A DNA stretch of 64,000 bases, taken from NCBI GenBank assembly GCA_949745595.1, contig CATJWN010000070.1, positions 56,542 to 120,541 on the forward strand. The letters are read 5' to 3'. Below the pieces are notes generated by a model. The model was given only the letters and a program-made list of their open reading frames with translations. It searched no databases and was not told the origin of the DNA. Source of the stretch: an uncultured Clostridia bacterium. GTDB taxonomy: Bacteria; Bacillota; Clostridia; TANB77; CAG-508. This document shows positions 1 to 9,614 of this stretch, piece after piece (position 1 is the stretch's first letter; each line of letters begins with the position of its first letter). The position numbers were made by a program, and so were the translations under genes.

Positions 1-2969
1 CAGGTGTGCCAATGACAGCATATATTTATATGGGAATGTCTGAACCAGATACTTTAGCTGCAGGTTGGTATAATAGTAAAGTAGAAGAAATATATAAAAA
101 CAGTGGATATAATACTGAAGAAGCTACAAAGATAACTAATGATTTATTAAAAAATAGGATACAAGAGTTAAAAAATGATCCAGCATATACTGCAAATTAT
201 TTTTATTCAAAATTCCAAACAACGTGGTTAAATCCTACTTTCCAAACGGTTTGGTGTTCTTTGCCAAATACTTTAATGAATGAAGATGCAGATTATGGCA
301 CAAGGATTTCTTCTAATCCTTTGATAGAAAAAGTGCTTTGTGGAGATATATACACAAAAATAGAAAATTTAATGGATTTGTTCGAAAATACAATATTTAT
401 TTTTGCAGGAATAGGACTTGCTTTCTTACTTACCAGATTTGATTTAAAAAATATAATATTACCATTAACTTTTTTAGGAGGGCTTGCTTTCCATTTGATT
501 TGGGAGACTAAATCAATTTATGTAATACAATATTTCTTTGTAATGTTACCAGTAGCAGCTTTTGGAATGTACAAAGTATTTGAATATATAGATAAAATAT
601 TAGAAAAAATGCTTTATAAAAAGGAAGAAAGCAGTAGTAAAAAAATAAGACTTGCAGTTTTAATTCCAACATTAGTGGTATTAGTTATTATTTTAGGTGT
701 AGCAACATATTTTGTTTCTGGAAATAAAGAAGAAAGATTTAAAAAGGAAGTAGAAAAAGTAAAAACAGCTTTATCTCTTACAGAAGCAAATTACATTTGG
801 AATAACACAAATGACGATAACACTTGGATGTGTTTTAGAAAAAAAGTCACATTAGATGAAGAAGAAGCAGAAAAAGTTATTGCAAAAATTGGTGTAGACT
901 CAAAATACTGGTTATATATAAATGGTGAACTTGTAATAAGAGATGGTGGTTTAAAAAGAGGTGAGAAAAAAGACTCTATATATTATGATGAAGTAGACTT
1001 ATCAGCATATTTCAATCCCGGAGAAAACACAATTGCTATACTTGCTTGGTATTGGGGGGGGCAAAGTTTTTCACATATTTCTAGTGGACAAGCTGGAATG
1101 TTTTTTGAAGCAGAAGCAGGTAATAAATTAATTATTACAGACGATACTTGGAAAGTAAAGAAGCATGACGCATATCAGCAAGATGGAATTAAACCAAATT
1201 ATAGAATGATTGAGTATAATGTTTATTATGATGCAAGAATGGGAAATGACGATTGGTACAAAGTAGAGTATGATGACTCTATATGGGAAACAGCTAAAGT
1301 TTTAAATGTAAAAGGTGAGTTCCCTTGGGGAGAACTAATTAAAAGAGAAATACCACAATTTAAAAATGGTGATATAAAAGAATATGAAAATATGAGCGAA
1401 TATGCAGGACAAAGTTTTACTGAGCAGAAAATTATTGAAATGAAATTACCATATAATGCTCAGTTTACACCATATTTAAAAGTAGAAGCTACATCAGGAT
1501 TAGAAATTAATATTCAAACGGATACTTATGAAGATCCTTCAGGCGTTTCACTTAGATGTACATATATAACAAGAGATGGGGTTCAAGAATTTGAAGGCCT
1601 TTCTTGGATAAATGGAGAAATAGCATATTATACTATACCAGCTGGTGTAAAAATTATTAGTTTAGGCTATAGGGAAACTGGCTATGACACAGAATTTGTT
1701 GGAAGCTTTGAGTGTGATAATGAATTCTTAAATAAATTATGGTTAAAAGCGAGAAGAACATTATATGTTAATATGAGAGATTCATATATGGACTGTCCAA
1801 ATAGAGAAAGAGCACAGTGGATAGGTGATATGAACATCGAAATGCTACAATCAATGTATAGCCTAGATACAAAGTCATATAGTTTATATGAAAAAGGCAT
1901 TAAGACTATGATTGGCTGGAGAGATGAAGGTGTTATGTATAGTGTATCTCCTAACAATCTAGAGCCAATGCATTTACCAGCACAAGTTTTGGGCGGAATT
2001 GTGGCAATGTATGAATATTATGAATATACTGGTAATAGGGAATTTTTAGAAGAAGTATATCCAGCGGTTAAAGATTACCTAAATTTATGGAAAATAAACG
2101 ATCAGAATAATTTAATAGAATGGAACTCTGGAAAAGGTCGCTGGGAATGGGGAGATTCTGTTGAAAATACTGATTATGTTACAATTGAGAATGCTTGGTA
2201 TTATTATGCTATGTCTAAAGCTAAACAAATGGCTCAAGTTTTAGATAAACCAGAAGAAGCAGAAGCGTTTACGGCAAAATTAGGGACTTTGAATCAAGGT
2301 TTTAATGCTTTATGGACGGAAAAAGGTTATAAAACTTATAAAAGTAAAATTATAGACGAAAGAGCAAATGCAGTAGCGGTTCTTGCAGGATTAGCAGAAG
2401 AGGAAAAGTATTCTGTTATTACGGATGTTCTAAAAAACGAATATCAGTCTACACCATTTTTAGAAAAATATGTATTAGAAGCTTTGTGTAAAATGGGAAA
2501 ATATAGTGAAGCGCATGATAGAATTAAAATTCGCTATTCAGAGATGGTAGAAGGAAAAAATGCAAAATCTACTTTATGGGAACATTGGGATTATAAAAGA
2601 GGTACTAAGAACCACGCTTGGTCTGGTGGACCACTTATTATAATGTCAAAGTATTTTGCAGGAATTGAGCCATTAAAGCCTGGTTATGAAGAAATATCTA
2701 TAAAGCCTAATTTTACAAACTTAAATAAAATTAGTAGCACAGTAGAAACTATAAAAGGAAAAATAATACTAGAGGCTATAAAAGGCGTAGATAAGATAGA
2801 AATGCAAGTGACTGTACCAGCAAGAACTTTAATAGCTGTGCCAAAGATAGGTAATAATTTAATAAAAGTAGATGGAAAAATTACAAATGAAAAAGTAAAA
2901 GAAGAAGATTGCATATATTTTTATATAGACGCTGGAGAGCATAAAATAGAAGTTGGAAAAATCCAGTAG
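1..2969 (+). CDS. Membrane protein fused to a GH78 alpha-L-rhamnosidase (5' partial)
   Basis: The frame is open to the window edge, so the N-terminus lies upstream; the visible part is about 988 residues. About 125 residues of a polytopic protein come first, resembling the C-terminal part of glycosyltransferase-39-type clostridial membrane proteins. Hydrophobic segments follow at about residues 130-147, 151-168, 172-198 and 217-238. Beyond about residue 245 the protein looks extracytoplasmic and matches GH78 rhamnosidases: beta-rich N-terminal domains, the motif DCPNRERAQWIGD near residue 598, a six-hairpin-type catalytic region (WEWGD, ENAWYYYA, LWEHW) and a C-terminal beta domain. Expected role: release of terminal L-rhamnose from glycans at the outer membrane face. 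The fusion is continuous with no stop between the parts. The GH78 call is firm; the GT39 origin of the N-terminal part is inferred. Confidence 0.8.
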   Translation, partial: GVPMTAYIYMGMSEPDTLAAGWYNSKVEEIYKNSGYNTEEATKITNDLLKNRIQELKNDPAYTANYFYSKFQTTWLNPTFQTVWCSLPNTLMNEDADYGTRISSNPLIEKVLCGDIYTKIENLMDLFENTIFIFAGIGLAFLLTRFDLKNIILPLTFLGGLAFHLIWETKSIYVIQYFFVMLPVAAFGMYKVFEYIDKILEKMLYKKEESSSKKIRLAVLIPTLVVLVIILGVATYFVSGNKEERFKKEVEKVKTALSLTEANYIWNNTNDDNTWMCFRKKVTLDEEEAEKVIAKIGVDSKYWLYINGELVIRDGGLKRGEKKDSIYYDEVDLSAYFNPGENTIAILAWYWGGQSFSHISSGQAGMFFEAEAGNKLIITDDTWKVKKHDAYQQDGIKPNYRMIEYNVYYDARMGNDDWYKVEYDDSIWETAKVLNVKGEFPWGELIKREIPQFKNGDIKEYENMSEYAGQSFTEQKIIEMKLPYNAQFTPYLKVEATSGLEINIQTDTYEDPSGVSLRCTYITRDGVQEFEGLSWINGEIAYYTIPAGVKIISLGYRETGYDTEFVGSFECDNEFLNKLWLKARRTLYVNMRDSYMDCPNRERAQWIGDMNIEMLQSMYSLDTKSYSLYEKGIKTMIGWRDEGVMYSVSPNNLEPMHLPAQVLGGIVAMYEYYEYTGNREFLEEVYPAVKDYLNLWKINDQNNLIEWNSGKGRWEWGDSVENTDYVTIENAWYYYAMSKAKQMAQVLDKPEEAEAFTAKLGTLNQGFNALWTEKGYKTYKSKIIDERANAVAVLAGLAEEEKYSVITDVLKNEYQSTPFLEKYVLEALCKMGKYSEAHDRIKIRYSEMVEGKNAKSTLWEHWDYKRGTKNHAWSGGPLIIMSKYFAGIEPLKPGYEEISIKPNFTNLNKISSTVETIKGKIILEAIKGVDKIEMQVTVPARTLIAVPKIGNNLIKVDGKITNEKVKEEDCIYFYIDAGEHKIEVGKIQ

Positions 2970-3021
2970 TTTCTAGGAATATATGAGAATATGTATTTTT
3001 TCTTAAGATGGAAAATTTTTC

Positions 3022-3050
3022 TTGAAATTATTTTATTAAAATGGTATAAT
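3022..3050 (+). promoter_or_regulatory. Sigma-A-type promoter for the GT2 gene
   Basis: TTGAAA at 3022-3027 and TATAAT at 3045-3050 are separated by 17 bases, in the gap between the rhamnosidase fusion and the GT2 gene. Confidence 0.75.
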
Positions 3051-3092
3051 AATAAAAGTGTAGTAATAAAAGTATATAAAAAGGAGAATTAA

Positions 3093-4319
3093 ATGAGATA
3101 TTTATATCTTTTACAACAAGCTTTAATATGGATTATAACTGTTTATTGGTTATACCAGTTAGTAGTAAGCTTTTGTTCACTTATAAAATTGAAAGATAAG
3201 CCACTAAAAATAAATAAAGATCATAAGTTTATGGCAATAATACCTGCGCATAATGAAGAAACAGTTGTTGGAAACTTAGTAGAGAGTTTAAAAGCTCAAA
3301 ATTATCCAAAAGACAAATATGATATTTATGTTATTGCAGATAATTGTACTGATGATACCGCAAAAGTTGCGAAAGAAGCGGGAGCAATTGTTTTAAAAAG
3401 ATTTGATGAATTCCATAAAACAAAAGGTTTTGCACTAGATTGGTTTTTAAAACAAAAGATCGAAGAAGATGCAGATTACGATGCTTTTTGTGTATTTGAT
3501 GCAGATAATATTGTGGATAAAGATTTCTTAAAAAATATGAACAAGAAATTGTGTCAGGGAGAGGAAGTAGTTCAAGGTTACAGGGATATCAAGAATCCTA
3601 ATGACTCTTGGATATCTTCAGGATATGCAATTTTTTATTGGATGATGCATAGATTTTATCATTTAGCTAGATACAATTTAGGATTATCAGCACTATTAAA
3701 TGGTACAGGTTTTATGGTTAAATTTGATTTAGTAAAACCAAATGGTTGGAAAACAATTACTTTAACAGAAGATATAGAATATTCTCTTATGAATATTATA
3801 GATGGTAGAAAAGTTAGTTGGTCAACAGATGCAATAGTTTATGACGAGCAACCTATTACTTTTAAACAAAGTTGGGTACAACGTTCAAGATGGACAGTAG
3901 GACACTTACAATGTATGAAGCATTACACTAAAGATTTAGCAGAAGGTGTAGTAAAGCATAAAACTTTAATGAACTTTGATGGTATGCTATATATGTTTGG
4001 TATTCCAATAATGTTAATTACACTATTACTTTTAGGTGTAAACACACTATTATTTATGGGTAATGAAATGACAACTTTTGATTTAGTTGTAAGTTATGGA
4101 AAATATTTAGCATCAACCTTCATAGTACCAATAATGATAGCAGTTGTAATTATGAAATTAGATAAAAGAGATATTAAACCAATGTGGTTTGGACTTCTAT
4201 GTTATCCATTATTTATGGGTTCTTGGATTTTAATAAATCTAAAATGCATTATAAATCCAAATACAAAATGGGAGAAAATTAATCACGTTAGAGATATCAA
4301 AATTCGTGAAGTTGCATAA
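3093..4319 (+). CDS. Membrane glycosyltransferase family 2
   Basis: This is a 408-residue processive-type GT2. An N-terminal membrane helix (about residues 8-27) precedes a GT-A catalytic domain: IIPAHNEE near residue 49, the DAD metal-binding motif near residue 133, TEDIEYS near residue 226 and QRSRW near residue 261, the D,D,D,QxxRW signature of cellulose/hyaluronan-synthase-like enzymes. Two or three C-terminal membrane helices follow (about 300-322, 335-358, 365-385). It should polymerise or transfer a sugar from a nucleotide-sugar at the cytoplasmic face; the substrate cannot be read from the sequence. AAGGAG precedes the ATG, it has its own promoter and it ends in a strong terminator, so it is probably monocistronic. 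Confidence 0.85.
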   Translation: MRYLYLLQQALIWIITVYWLYQLVVSFCSLIKLKDKPLKINKDHKFMAIIPAHNEETVVGNLVESLKAQNYPKDKYDIYVIADNCTDDTAKVAKEAGAIVLKRFDEFHKTKGFALDWFLKQKIEEDADYDAFCVFDADNIVDKDFLKNMNKKLCQGEEVVQGYRDIKNPNDSWISSGYAIFYWMMHRFYHLARYNLGLSALLNGTGFMVKFDLVKPNGWKTITLTEDIEYSLMNIIDGRKVSWSTDAIVYDEQPITFKQSWVQRSRWTVGHLQCMKHYTKDLAEGVVKHKTLMNFDGMLYMFGIPIMLITLLLLGVNTLLFMGNEMTTFDLVVSYGKYLASTFIVPIMIAVVIMKLDKRDIKPMWFGLLCYPLFMGSWILINLKCIINPNTKWEKINHVRDIKIREVA

Positions 4320-4330
4320 TATATAAAAGA

Positions 4331-4362
4331 AAAACGAATACTTTAAAAGTATTCGTTTTTTT
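4331..4362 (+). terminator. Rho-independent terminator after the GT2 gene
   Basis: AAAACGAATAC pairs with GTATTCGTTTT around a short loop and is followed by a T-run. Confidence 0.85.
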
Positions 4363-4451
4363 ATGAGATTTTATTCACAATTAACTTGAAAAAAAGTTGC
4401 AAAAATGATAAGATAAGTAAGTATTATAACGACTATAAAAAGGAGATTATT

Positions 4452-4988
4452 ATGCAGAAGATAAAAGAAGAAAAGGGTATTACTTTAGCAATTTTGATAG
4501 TAACAGTAATAGTGTTAATAATTATAGTAGGGGTATCTCTAGATATGGGATTTGATAATGCAGATAGTGCAAAAAATTCAAATGCTAAAGCTGAACTTCA
4601 AATGATAGGTCAGGCTACCATTACTGAATATACAAAAGCAATGCAATTAAATTATCTAGTAGATGATGGTGCTACCATACCTTCTAATTTTGTTGGAGAA
4701 GCAATAACAGGTCAAGGTGAAAACATTATTCCAGCTCTTCCATCTGGCGCTTGGGCATTAAATCAAAATGAGGCAGTTGGGTATAAATCTTATTTTAGAT
4801 TGACACCAGAGGAACTTGATGAATTGTATATTGAAAATACTGCAGATACATACATTATAAATTATTATACTGGTGAAGTTTATAATGAAACTAAACAACT
4901 AGCTGATGATGGTAGTGTATTGTATTTAAGATTAAATAATGCTACTCATAGTCAAAAAGAAAAAGATACAACTAGTTTTACGAATTAG
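4452..4988 (+). CDS. Type IV pilin-like / pseudopilin protein
   Basis: This is 178 residues from the ATG that follows AAAGGAG at about 4439; an upstream in-frame TTG would add 22 residues but has no ribosome site. The N-terminus has the prepilin pattern: a short charged leader ending EEKG, then ITLAILIVTVIVLIIIVGVS, which would be cut after the glycine and would form the pilin helix. The usual Glu at +5 of the mature protein is absent. The rest is soluble, mixed alpha/beta, with no family I recognise. No pilus assembly ATPase, prepilin peptidase or platform gene is nearby, so it is an orphan pilin-like surface protein. Confidence 0.55.
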   Translation: MQKIKEEKGITLAILIVTVIVLIIIVGVSLDMGFDNADSAKNSNAKAELQMIGQATITEYTKAMQLNYLVDDGATIPSNFVGEAITGQGENIIPALPSGAWALNQNEAVGYKSYFRLTPEELDELYIENTADTYIINYYTGEVYNETKQLADDGSVLYLRLNNATHSQKEKDTTSFTN

Positions 4989-5009
4989 CATATAAAGGAG
5001 ACTAATGCT

Positions 5010-5927
5010 TTGATAGATATTTACAAAGAGCTACAAAAGAGAATTGAAAAAAGAAGGGTTTTAAAAGACGAAAATATGCGAAATCATACGTCTTTTAAAA
5101 TTGGGGGCTTAGCAGATTTCTTTGTGATAGTGCAAGAAATAGAAGAGTTAAAATTTGTTTTAGATATAGCAGAGAAATACGCTATTCCACTAACTGTAAT
5201 TGGAAATGGAACAAATTTATTAGTATCAGACAAGGGCATAAGAGGAATAGTTTTAAAAATAGAAATATCAAATTTAAAAGTTATTAGAAAAAAAGATAAA
5301 GCAGAAATTACAATTTCTAGTGGATATGCAGTAGGAAAGCTTGCAAATTTAGCGTATAAAGAGGAACTAACTGGATTAGAATTTTTATCAGGAATACCTG
5401 GGAGCGTAGGTGGAGCAATAAGAATGAATGCAGGTGCTTATGGTAAAGAAATGAAAGATATAGTTATATCTACGAAATATATGGAAAAAAATGGAAAGAT
5501 AAAAAAGCTTAATTTGGAAGAGCATATGTTTTCATATAGAAGTAGTATTTTTTCTGAAATGAAAGATGTAATTATATTAGAAACTGTATTAGAAGCTGGA
5601 TATGGAAACAAAGAAGAAATTAAAGAGAAAATTGACGAATATAGGAATAAAAGAATAGAAACACAGCCGTTAGAACTTCCTAATGCTGGAAGCACTTTTA
5701 AAAGAAAAGGTGATATAATTACAGCAAAAGTGATTGATGAGTGTGGATTAAAAGGTTATAGAATTGGTGATGCAGCTGTATCAGAAAAACATGCAGGCTT
5801 TGTAGTTAATCTAGGAAATGCTACAGCTAAAGACGTTTTAGAATTGACAGATTATATAAAAGAGACAGTAAAAAAGAAAAAAGGTATTGAAATAGAATTA
5901 GAAGTATTATTTGTAGGAGAGAAGTAG
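5010..5927 (+). CDS. murB: UDP-N-acetylenolpyruvoylglucosamine reductase
   Basis: This 305-residue flavoenzyme reduces enolpyruvyl-UDP-GlcNAc to UDP-MurNAc with NADPH in cytoplasmic peptidoglycan synthesis. Visible family marks are NHTSFKIGG near residue 25, the FAD-binding GNGTNLLVSD near residue 69, SGIPGSVGGAIRMNAGAYG near residue 130, YRSSIF near residue 171 and NAGSTFKR near residue 225, the serine being the proton donor of short (type II) MurB. It starts at a TTG preceded by AAAGGAG. It sits 16 bases before yvcK, the neighbour it often has in Firmicutes. Confidence 0.95.
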   Translation: MIDIYKELQKRIEKRRVLKDENMRNHTSFKIGGLADFFVIVQEIEELKFVLDIAEKYAIPLTVIGNGTNLLVSDKGIRGIVLKIEISNLKVIRKKDKAEITISSGYAVGKLANLAYKEELTGLEFLSGIPGSVGGAIRMNAGAYGKEMKDIVISTKYMEKNGKIKKLNLEEHMFSYRSSIFSEMKDVIILETVLEAGYGNKEEIKEKIDEYRNKRIETQPLELPNAGSTFKRKGDIITAKVIDECGLKGYRIGDAAVSEKHAGFVVNLGNATAKDVLELTDYIKETVKKKKGIEIELEVLFVGEK

Positions 5928-5943
5928 AAAGGAAGGATAGATA

Positions 5944-7557
5944 TTGAAGTCGTTTTTAGAATGGTTTAAAGGAAGTACAAAGATTAAAAGGTGGATGTTT
6001 TTAATATTAGTAGGTATATCACTAACTTGTTATTCTTTTGCGAAAATCTTAGTAACAAAGGAAATTGATTTTGTAATATTAGCACAAATTATTGGAATGT
6101 TTGTAGTTGGCTTTATTTGTGTAGTAGTAGGAATTATATATATACAAAGAAGATTATTAGAGCTTATTATTGAAGCAAATGATGATGCTACAGAAAAAGG
6201 TAAAAAAGCCAAAGTAAATATGAAATCTTTGATTTTCAATAAAAAGGTGTATGAAGAAGGTCCAAAAATTGTTGTCATTGGTGGTGGTTTTGGACTTGAT
6301 AATGTAATTGAGGGGTTAAAAAAATATACTAATAATATTACAGCAATAGTTACAATGTCTGATTATGGTAGAGGTTCTTCAATGTCAAGACAAGCATTAG
6401 ATGCATTACCATTAAACGATATTAAAGAAAGTATTATTGCAATGTCAGATCGTGAAGATTTGATGAGAGACTTAATGAACCTAAGATTTAGCAACGAGAG
6501 ATTAAGGGGCTTAAATTTTGGTGATGTTTTCTTAACAGGTATGAATGAACTATATAGTAATATGTCAGAAGCTATTCAAAAAAGTACAGAAGTGCTTAAT
6601 ATTACAGGGAAAGTTATACCAGTTACTTTAGATGAAATTACAATATGTGCTGAGTTAAATGATGGAACTGTTATTGAACAGAAAGATAGAATACCAGAGG
6701 TTGTTACTCAAAAGGTAGAGTCAATAAATAGAATTTTTATTTCACCATCAAATTGTCAGCCAGCACCAGGTGTTTTAGAAGCTATTGAAAGTGCAGAAGC
6801 TATTATATTAGGTCCGGGGAGTTTATATACAAATGTTATACCAAACTTACTTGTAAAAAATGTTTCAAAAGCTATAAAAGAGAGCAAGGCTATTAAATTA
6901 TATGTATCTAATATAATGACAGAAGAAGGTCAAACAGATAATTATACTTTAGCAGATCACGTAAAAGCTATTCAAGCACATGCTGGCAAAGGCGTGTTTG
7001 ATTTGGTACTTGCAGATACAGAAGAAGTTATGCCAGAATTTGTTAGAATATATAATAGAGCAGGAAGTGAAATAGTCGAAGCTAATATTTCTGACACTAC
7101 AAATTTAGGTGTAAAAGTAATTGAAAGAAATATGTCTTGTGTGAAAAATGATAAGATAAGACATAATCCAGATATTATTGCTTCAACTATTATGGATCTT
7201 ATTTGCAATGAACTAAAATTTGAAGATAAACAAAATGAAACTGAATACTTATTAATAAATTCAGTACTAAAAGAGCAAAAGAAACTTCAAAAAAAACGTG
7301 CAAAAGAAGCACTAAGAAGAAAAGGCAATGTAAAAAAAGAGGTACCACAAGTAAAAAAAGGAAAGAAGAGTAAATTTGCTACAAAATACAAAGACAGAGT
7401 TCAGTCAATTCAAACTTCTAATGAAATAACAGCTGAAAACAGAAGAGTTGCAGATGAAGAGAATAGAAGACAGCAAGAAGAATTGGAAAGACAACAAAAT
7501 AATAATAATCAAGAAAAAAGACAAGATAAGAAACAGAAGAAAAAGAAAAAAAGATAA
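5944..7557 (+). CDS. yvcK: YvcK/GlmR (CofD-like) protein, membrane-anchored form
   Basis: This is 537 residues. In Bacillus the family binds UDP-GlcNAc and adjusts flow into peptidoglycan precursors (GlmR). The core runs from about residue 105 to 415, with VVIGGGFGLDNVIEG, the phosphate-contacting DYGRGSSMSRQ, and LGPGSLYTNVIPN near residue 282. Two membrane helices precede it (about 16-33 and 42-65), and a roughly 120-residue tail rich in Lys, Arg, Glu and Gln follows the core. Many Bacillus members lack both extensions. The usual partners rapZ and whiA are not next to it. Start is a TTG after AAGGAAGG. Confidence 0.9.
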   Translation: MKSFLEWFKGSTKIKRWMFLILVGISLTCYSFAKILVTKEIDFVILAQIIGMFVVGFICVVVGIIYIQRRLLELIIEANDDATEKGKKAKVNMKSLIFNKKVYEEGPKIVVIGGGFGLDNVIEGLKKYTNNITAIVTMSDYGRGSSMSRQALDALPLNDIKESIIAMSDREDLMRDLMNLRFSNERLRGLNFGDVFLTGMNELYSNMSEAIQKSTEVLNITGKVIPVTLDEITICAELNDGTVIEQKDRIPEVVTQKVESINRIFISPSNCQPAPGVLEAIESAEAIILGPGSLYTNVIPNLLVKNVSKAIKESKAIKLYVSNIMTEEGQTDNYTLADHVKAIQAHAGKGVFDLVLADTEEVMPEFVRIYNRAGSEIVEANISDTTNLGVKVIERNMSCVKNDKIRHNPDIIASTIMDLICNELKFEDKQNETEYLLINSVLKEQKKLQKKRAKEALRRKGNVKKEVPQVKKGKKSKFATKYKDRVQSIQTSNEITAENRRVADEENRRQQEELERQQNNNNQEKRQDKKQKKKKKR

Positions 7558-7577
7558 TAGGAGAGATAATTTTACCA

Positions 7578-9614
7578 ATGAAATTAGGAAAGAAACAATT
7601 AGATTTAAAAGATGGAATTAGAAAAGAATGGGTAATTTCCAATGGAATAGGTGGATTTGCCTCTAGTACAATTTTAGGAGCGAATACGAGAAGATATCAT
7701 GGATTATTAATTGCTCCACTTCTTCCACCAGCAAGAAGACATCTTTTAATTTCAAAATTAGATGAAAGTATAACTATAGGTAATGAAAAATTTGATTTAT
7801 ATACTAACATATGTAAAAATTATGTAGCACATGGTTATAAATACTTAGAAAGTTTTGAAAAAGAATATCTGCCAAAGTATAATTATAAAGTGAAAGATAT
7901 TAAAATTACAAAACAAATAAGTATGATATATGGAAGAAATACAGTAGTAGTAGTATATAAAATTAAAACAGGAAAACAAGATGCAAAACTTACTTTGGCG
8001 CCAATTATAAGCTTTAGAGATTTTCATGCTATGAATACAGGGCATAACTATAATATAAATCAAGTAATAGCTGGAAGAAAAACTAGAATAGAAGTTGATG
8101 GGAATATACATACACCAATATATATTTATCTATCAGAAGGTCATTATTTTGAACACCAAAATGATACTTTTAGGGATATTTATTATCTAAAAGAATTTGA
8201 AAGAGGATTTATGCCTGAAGAAAATTTGGCCGTAGCTGGTAGATATGAAGTAGATATTCCAGCAAATACTGAAAAAACAATTACTTTTGTAGGATCTTTA
8301 GAAGATAATACTGAAAACGTTGATGGTGAAAAAGCTATATCTGAAGAAATTTCAAGAATAAGGAAATCTATAGAGGATACTGGACTTATAAAAGAAACTA
8401 AATCAAAAACTGGAAAAGAGAGAAATGAGTTTATAAAAGATTTATTAGTTGCAGTAGATACTTTTATAATAGATAGACCAGCTTTTAAAACTAAGTCAAT
8501 TTTAGCGGGGTATCCTTGGTTTTTAGATTGGGGACGAGACAGCTTAATTGCTTTTGAAGGACTATTGCTAGTTACTTCGAGATTTGAAGATGCAAAACAA
8601 GTTTTAAGAACTTTTACAAGAGATATAAAGCAAGGGTTAGTTCCAAATGGTTATTCAGGTTTTGATGGAAGACCTATGTATAATAGCGTAGATGCTTCAC
8701 TTTTATTATTTGAGCAAATTAACAAATATTTAGAGTACACAGATGATTATGATTTTGTAAAGAATGAATTATATGAAAAATTGAAAGATATTATTACAAA
8801 TTATAGTCAAGGTACAAACTTAGATAACAATAATATATATGTGGATAGTGATGGTTTATTAGTTTCAGGTACTGACCAGACACAAAACACATGGATGGAT
8901 GCTAAAATTGGTGATTATGTAGTAACACCAAGAAATGGTAAAGTAGTGGAAATAAATGCGCTTTGGTATAATAGCTTGAAAACTTTAGAAAGTTTAGCTA
9001 AAAGGTTTGGCGAAGAAGATGTAGCTGAGTCTTGTAAGTTAGTTGCTAAAAAATGCAGAACTTCTTTCAATAAAAATTTCTATAATCCAAGAAGGAAATG
9101 CTTATATGATGTACTTGGAGATAATAAAATTAGGCCAAACCAACTATTTGCTTTATCTACTACATATCCAATTATGACACTTTCTTCAGAAAAAGCTAAA
9201 AATGTATTTAATACAGTTACAGATAAATTACTTACAAGATATGGTTTACGTACTTTATCAAGAATTGATGATGGATATATAGCAGAATATGAGGGAGATA
9301 GCTTTAAACGTGATATGAGTTATCATCAAGGAATTTCTTGGGTATGGCTTTTAGGTCTTTATTCAGATGCTTTTGTAAATATGATAAAAGCAGAGAAAGA
9401 TATCAAAGAAAAAAAGAGTATGCAAGAAAGATATAAAATTTTCAAAGATAATGTGTATACTACCTTCAAAAAGGAAATAAATGACGAAGAAGCAGTTCAA
9501 AGTATTTCAGAACTATATAATTCTAAGCCACCATATTTACCAGGTGGAACTTGCTCACAAGCTTGGAGTATATCAGAGATATTGAAAATTATTGTAAAAG
9601 GAAGTATTAAATGA
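7578..9614 (+). CDS. Glycogen debranching enzyme (amylo-alpha-1,6-glucosidase family)
   Basis: This is 678 residues with the two-domain layout of bacterial/archaeal amylo-1,6-glucosidase. The N-terminal beta domain has GIGGFASSTILGANTRRYHG and LISKLDE. The C-terminal (alpha/alpha)6 domain has GYPWFLDWGRDSLIAFEG near residue 310, GTDQTQNTWMDAK near residue 433 and GGTCSQAWS near the end. It should hydrolyse alpha-1,6 branches of glycogen-type polymer in the cytoplasm, complementing the GT4 and GH57 genes at 49-53 kb. Its stop overlaps the ruvC start by four bases (ATGA), so the two are translationally coupled. Confidence 0.9.
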   Translation: MKLGKKQLDLKDGIRKEWVISNGIGGFASSTILGANTRRYHGLLIAPLLPPARRHLLISKLDESITIGNEKFDLYTNICKNYVAHGYKYLESFEKEYLPKYNYKVKDIKITKQISMIYGRNTVVVVYKIKTGKQDAKLTLAPIISFRDFHAMNTGHNYNINQVIAGRKTRIEVDGNIHTPIYIYLSEGHYFEHQNDTFRDIYYLKEFERGFMPEENLAVAGRYEVDIPANTEKTITFVGSLEDNTENVDGEKAISEEISRIRKSIEDTGLIKETKSKTGKERNEFIKDLLVAVDTFIIDRPAFKTKSILAGYPWFLDWGRDSLIAFEGLLLVTSRFEDAKQVLRTFTRDIKQGLVPNGYSGFDGRPMYNSVDASLLLFEQINKYLEYTDDYDFVKNELYEKLKDIITNYSQGTNLDNNNIYVDSDGLLVSGTDQTQNTWMDAKIGDYVVTPRNGKVVEINALWYNSLKTLESLAKRFGEEDVAESCKLVAKKCRTSFNKNFYNPRRKCLYDVLGDNKIRPNQLFALSTTYPIMTLSSEKAKNVFNTVTDKLLTRYGLRTLSRIDDGYIAEYEGDSFKRDMSYHQGISWVWLLGLYSDAFVNMIKAEKDIKEKKSMQERYKIFKDNVYTTFKKEINDEEAVQSISELYNSKPPYLPGGTCSQAWSISEILKIIVKGSIK

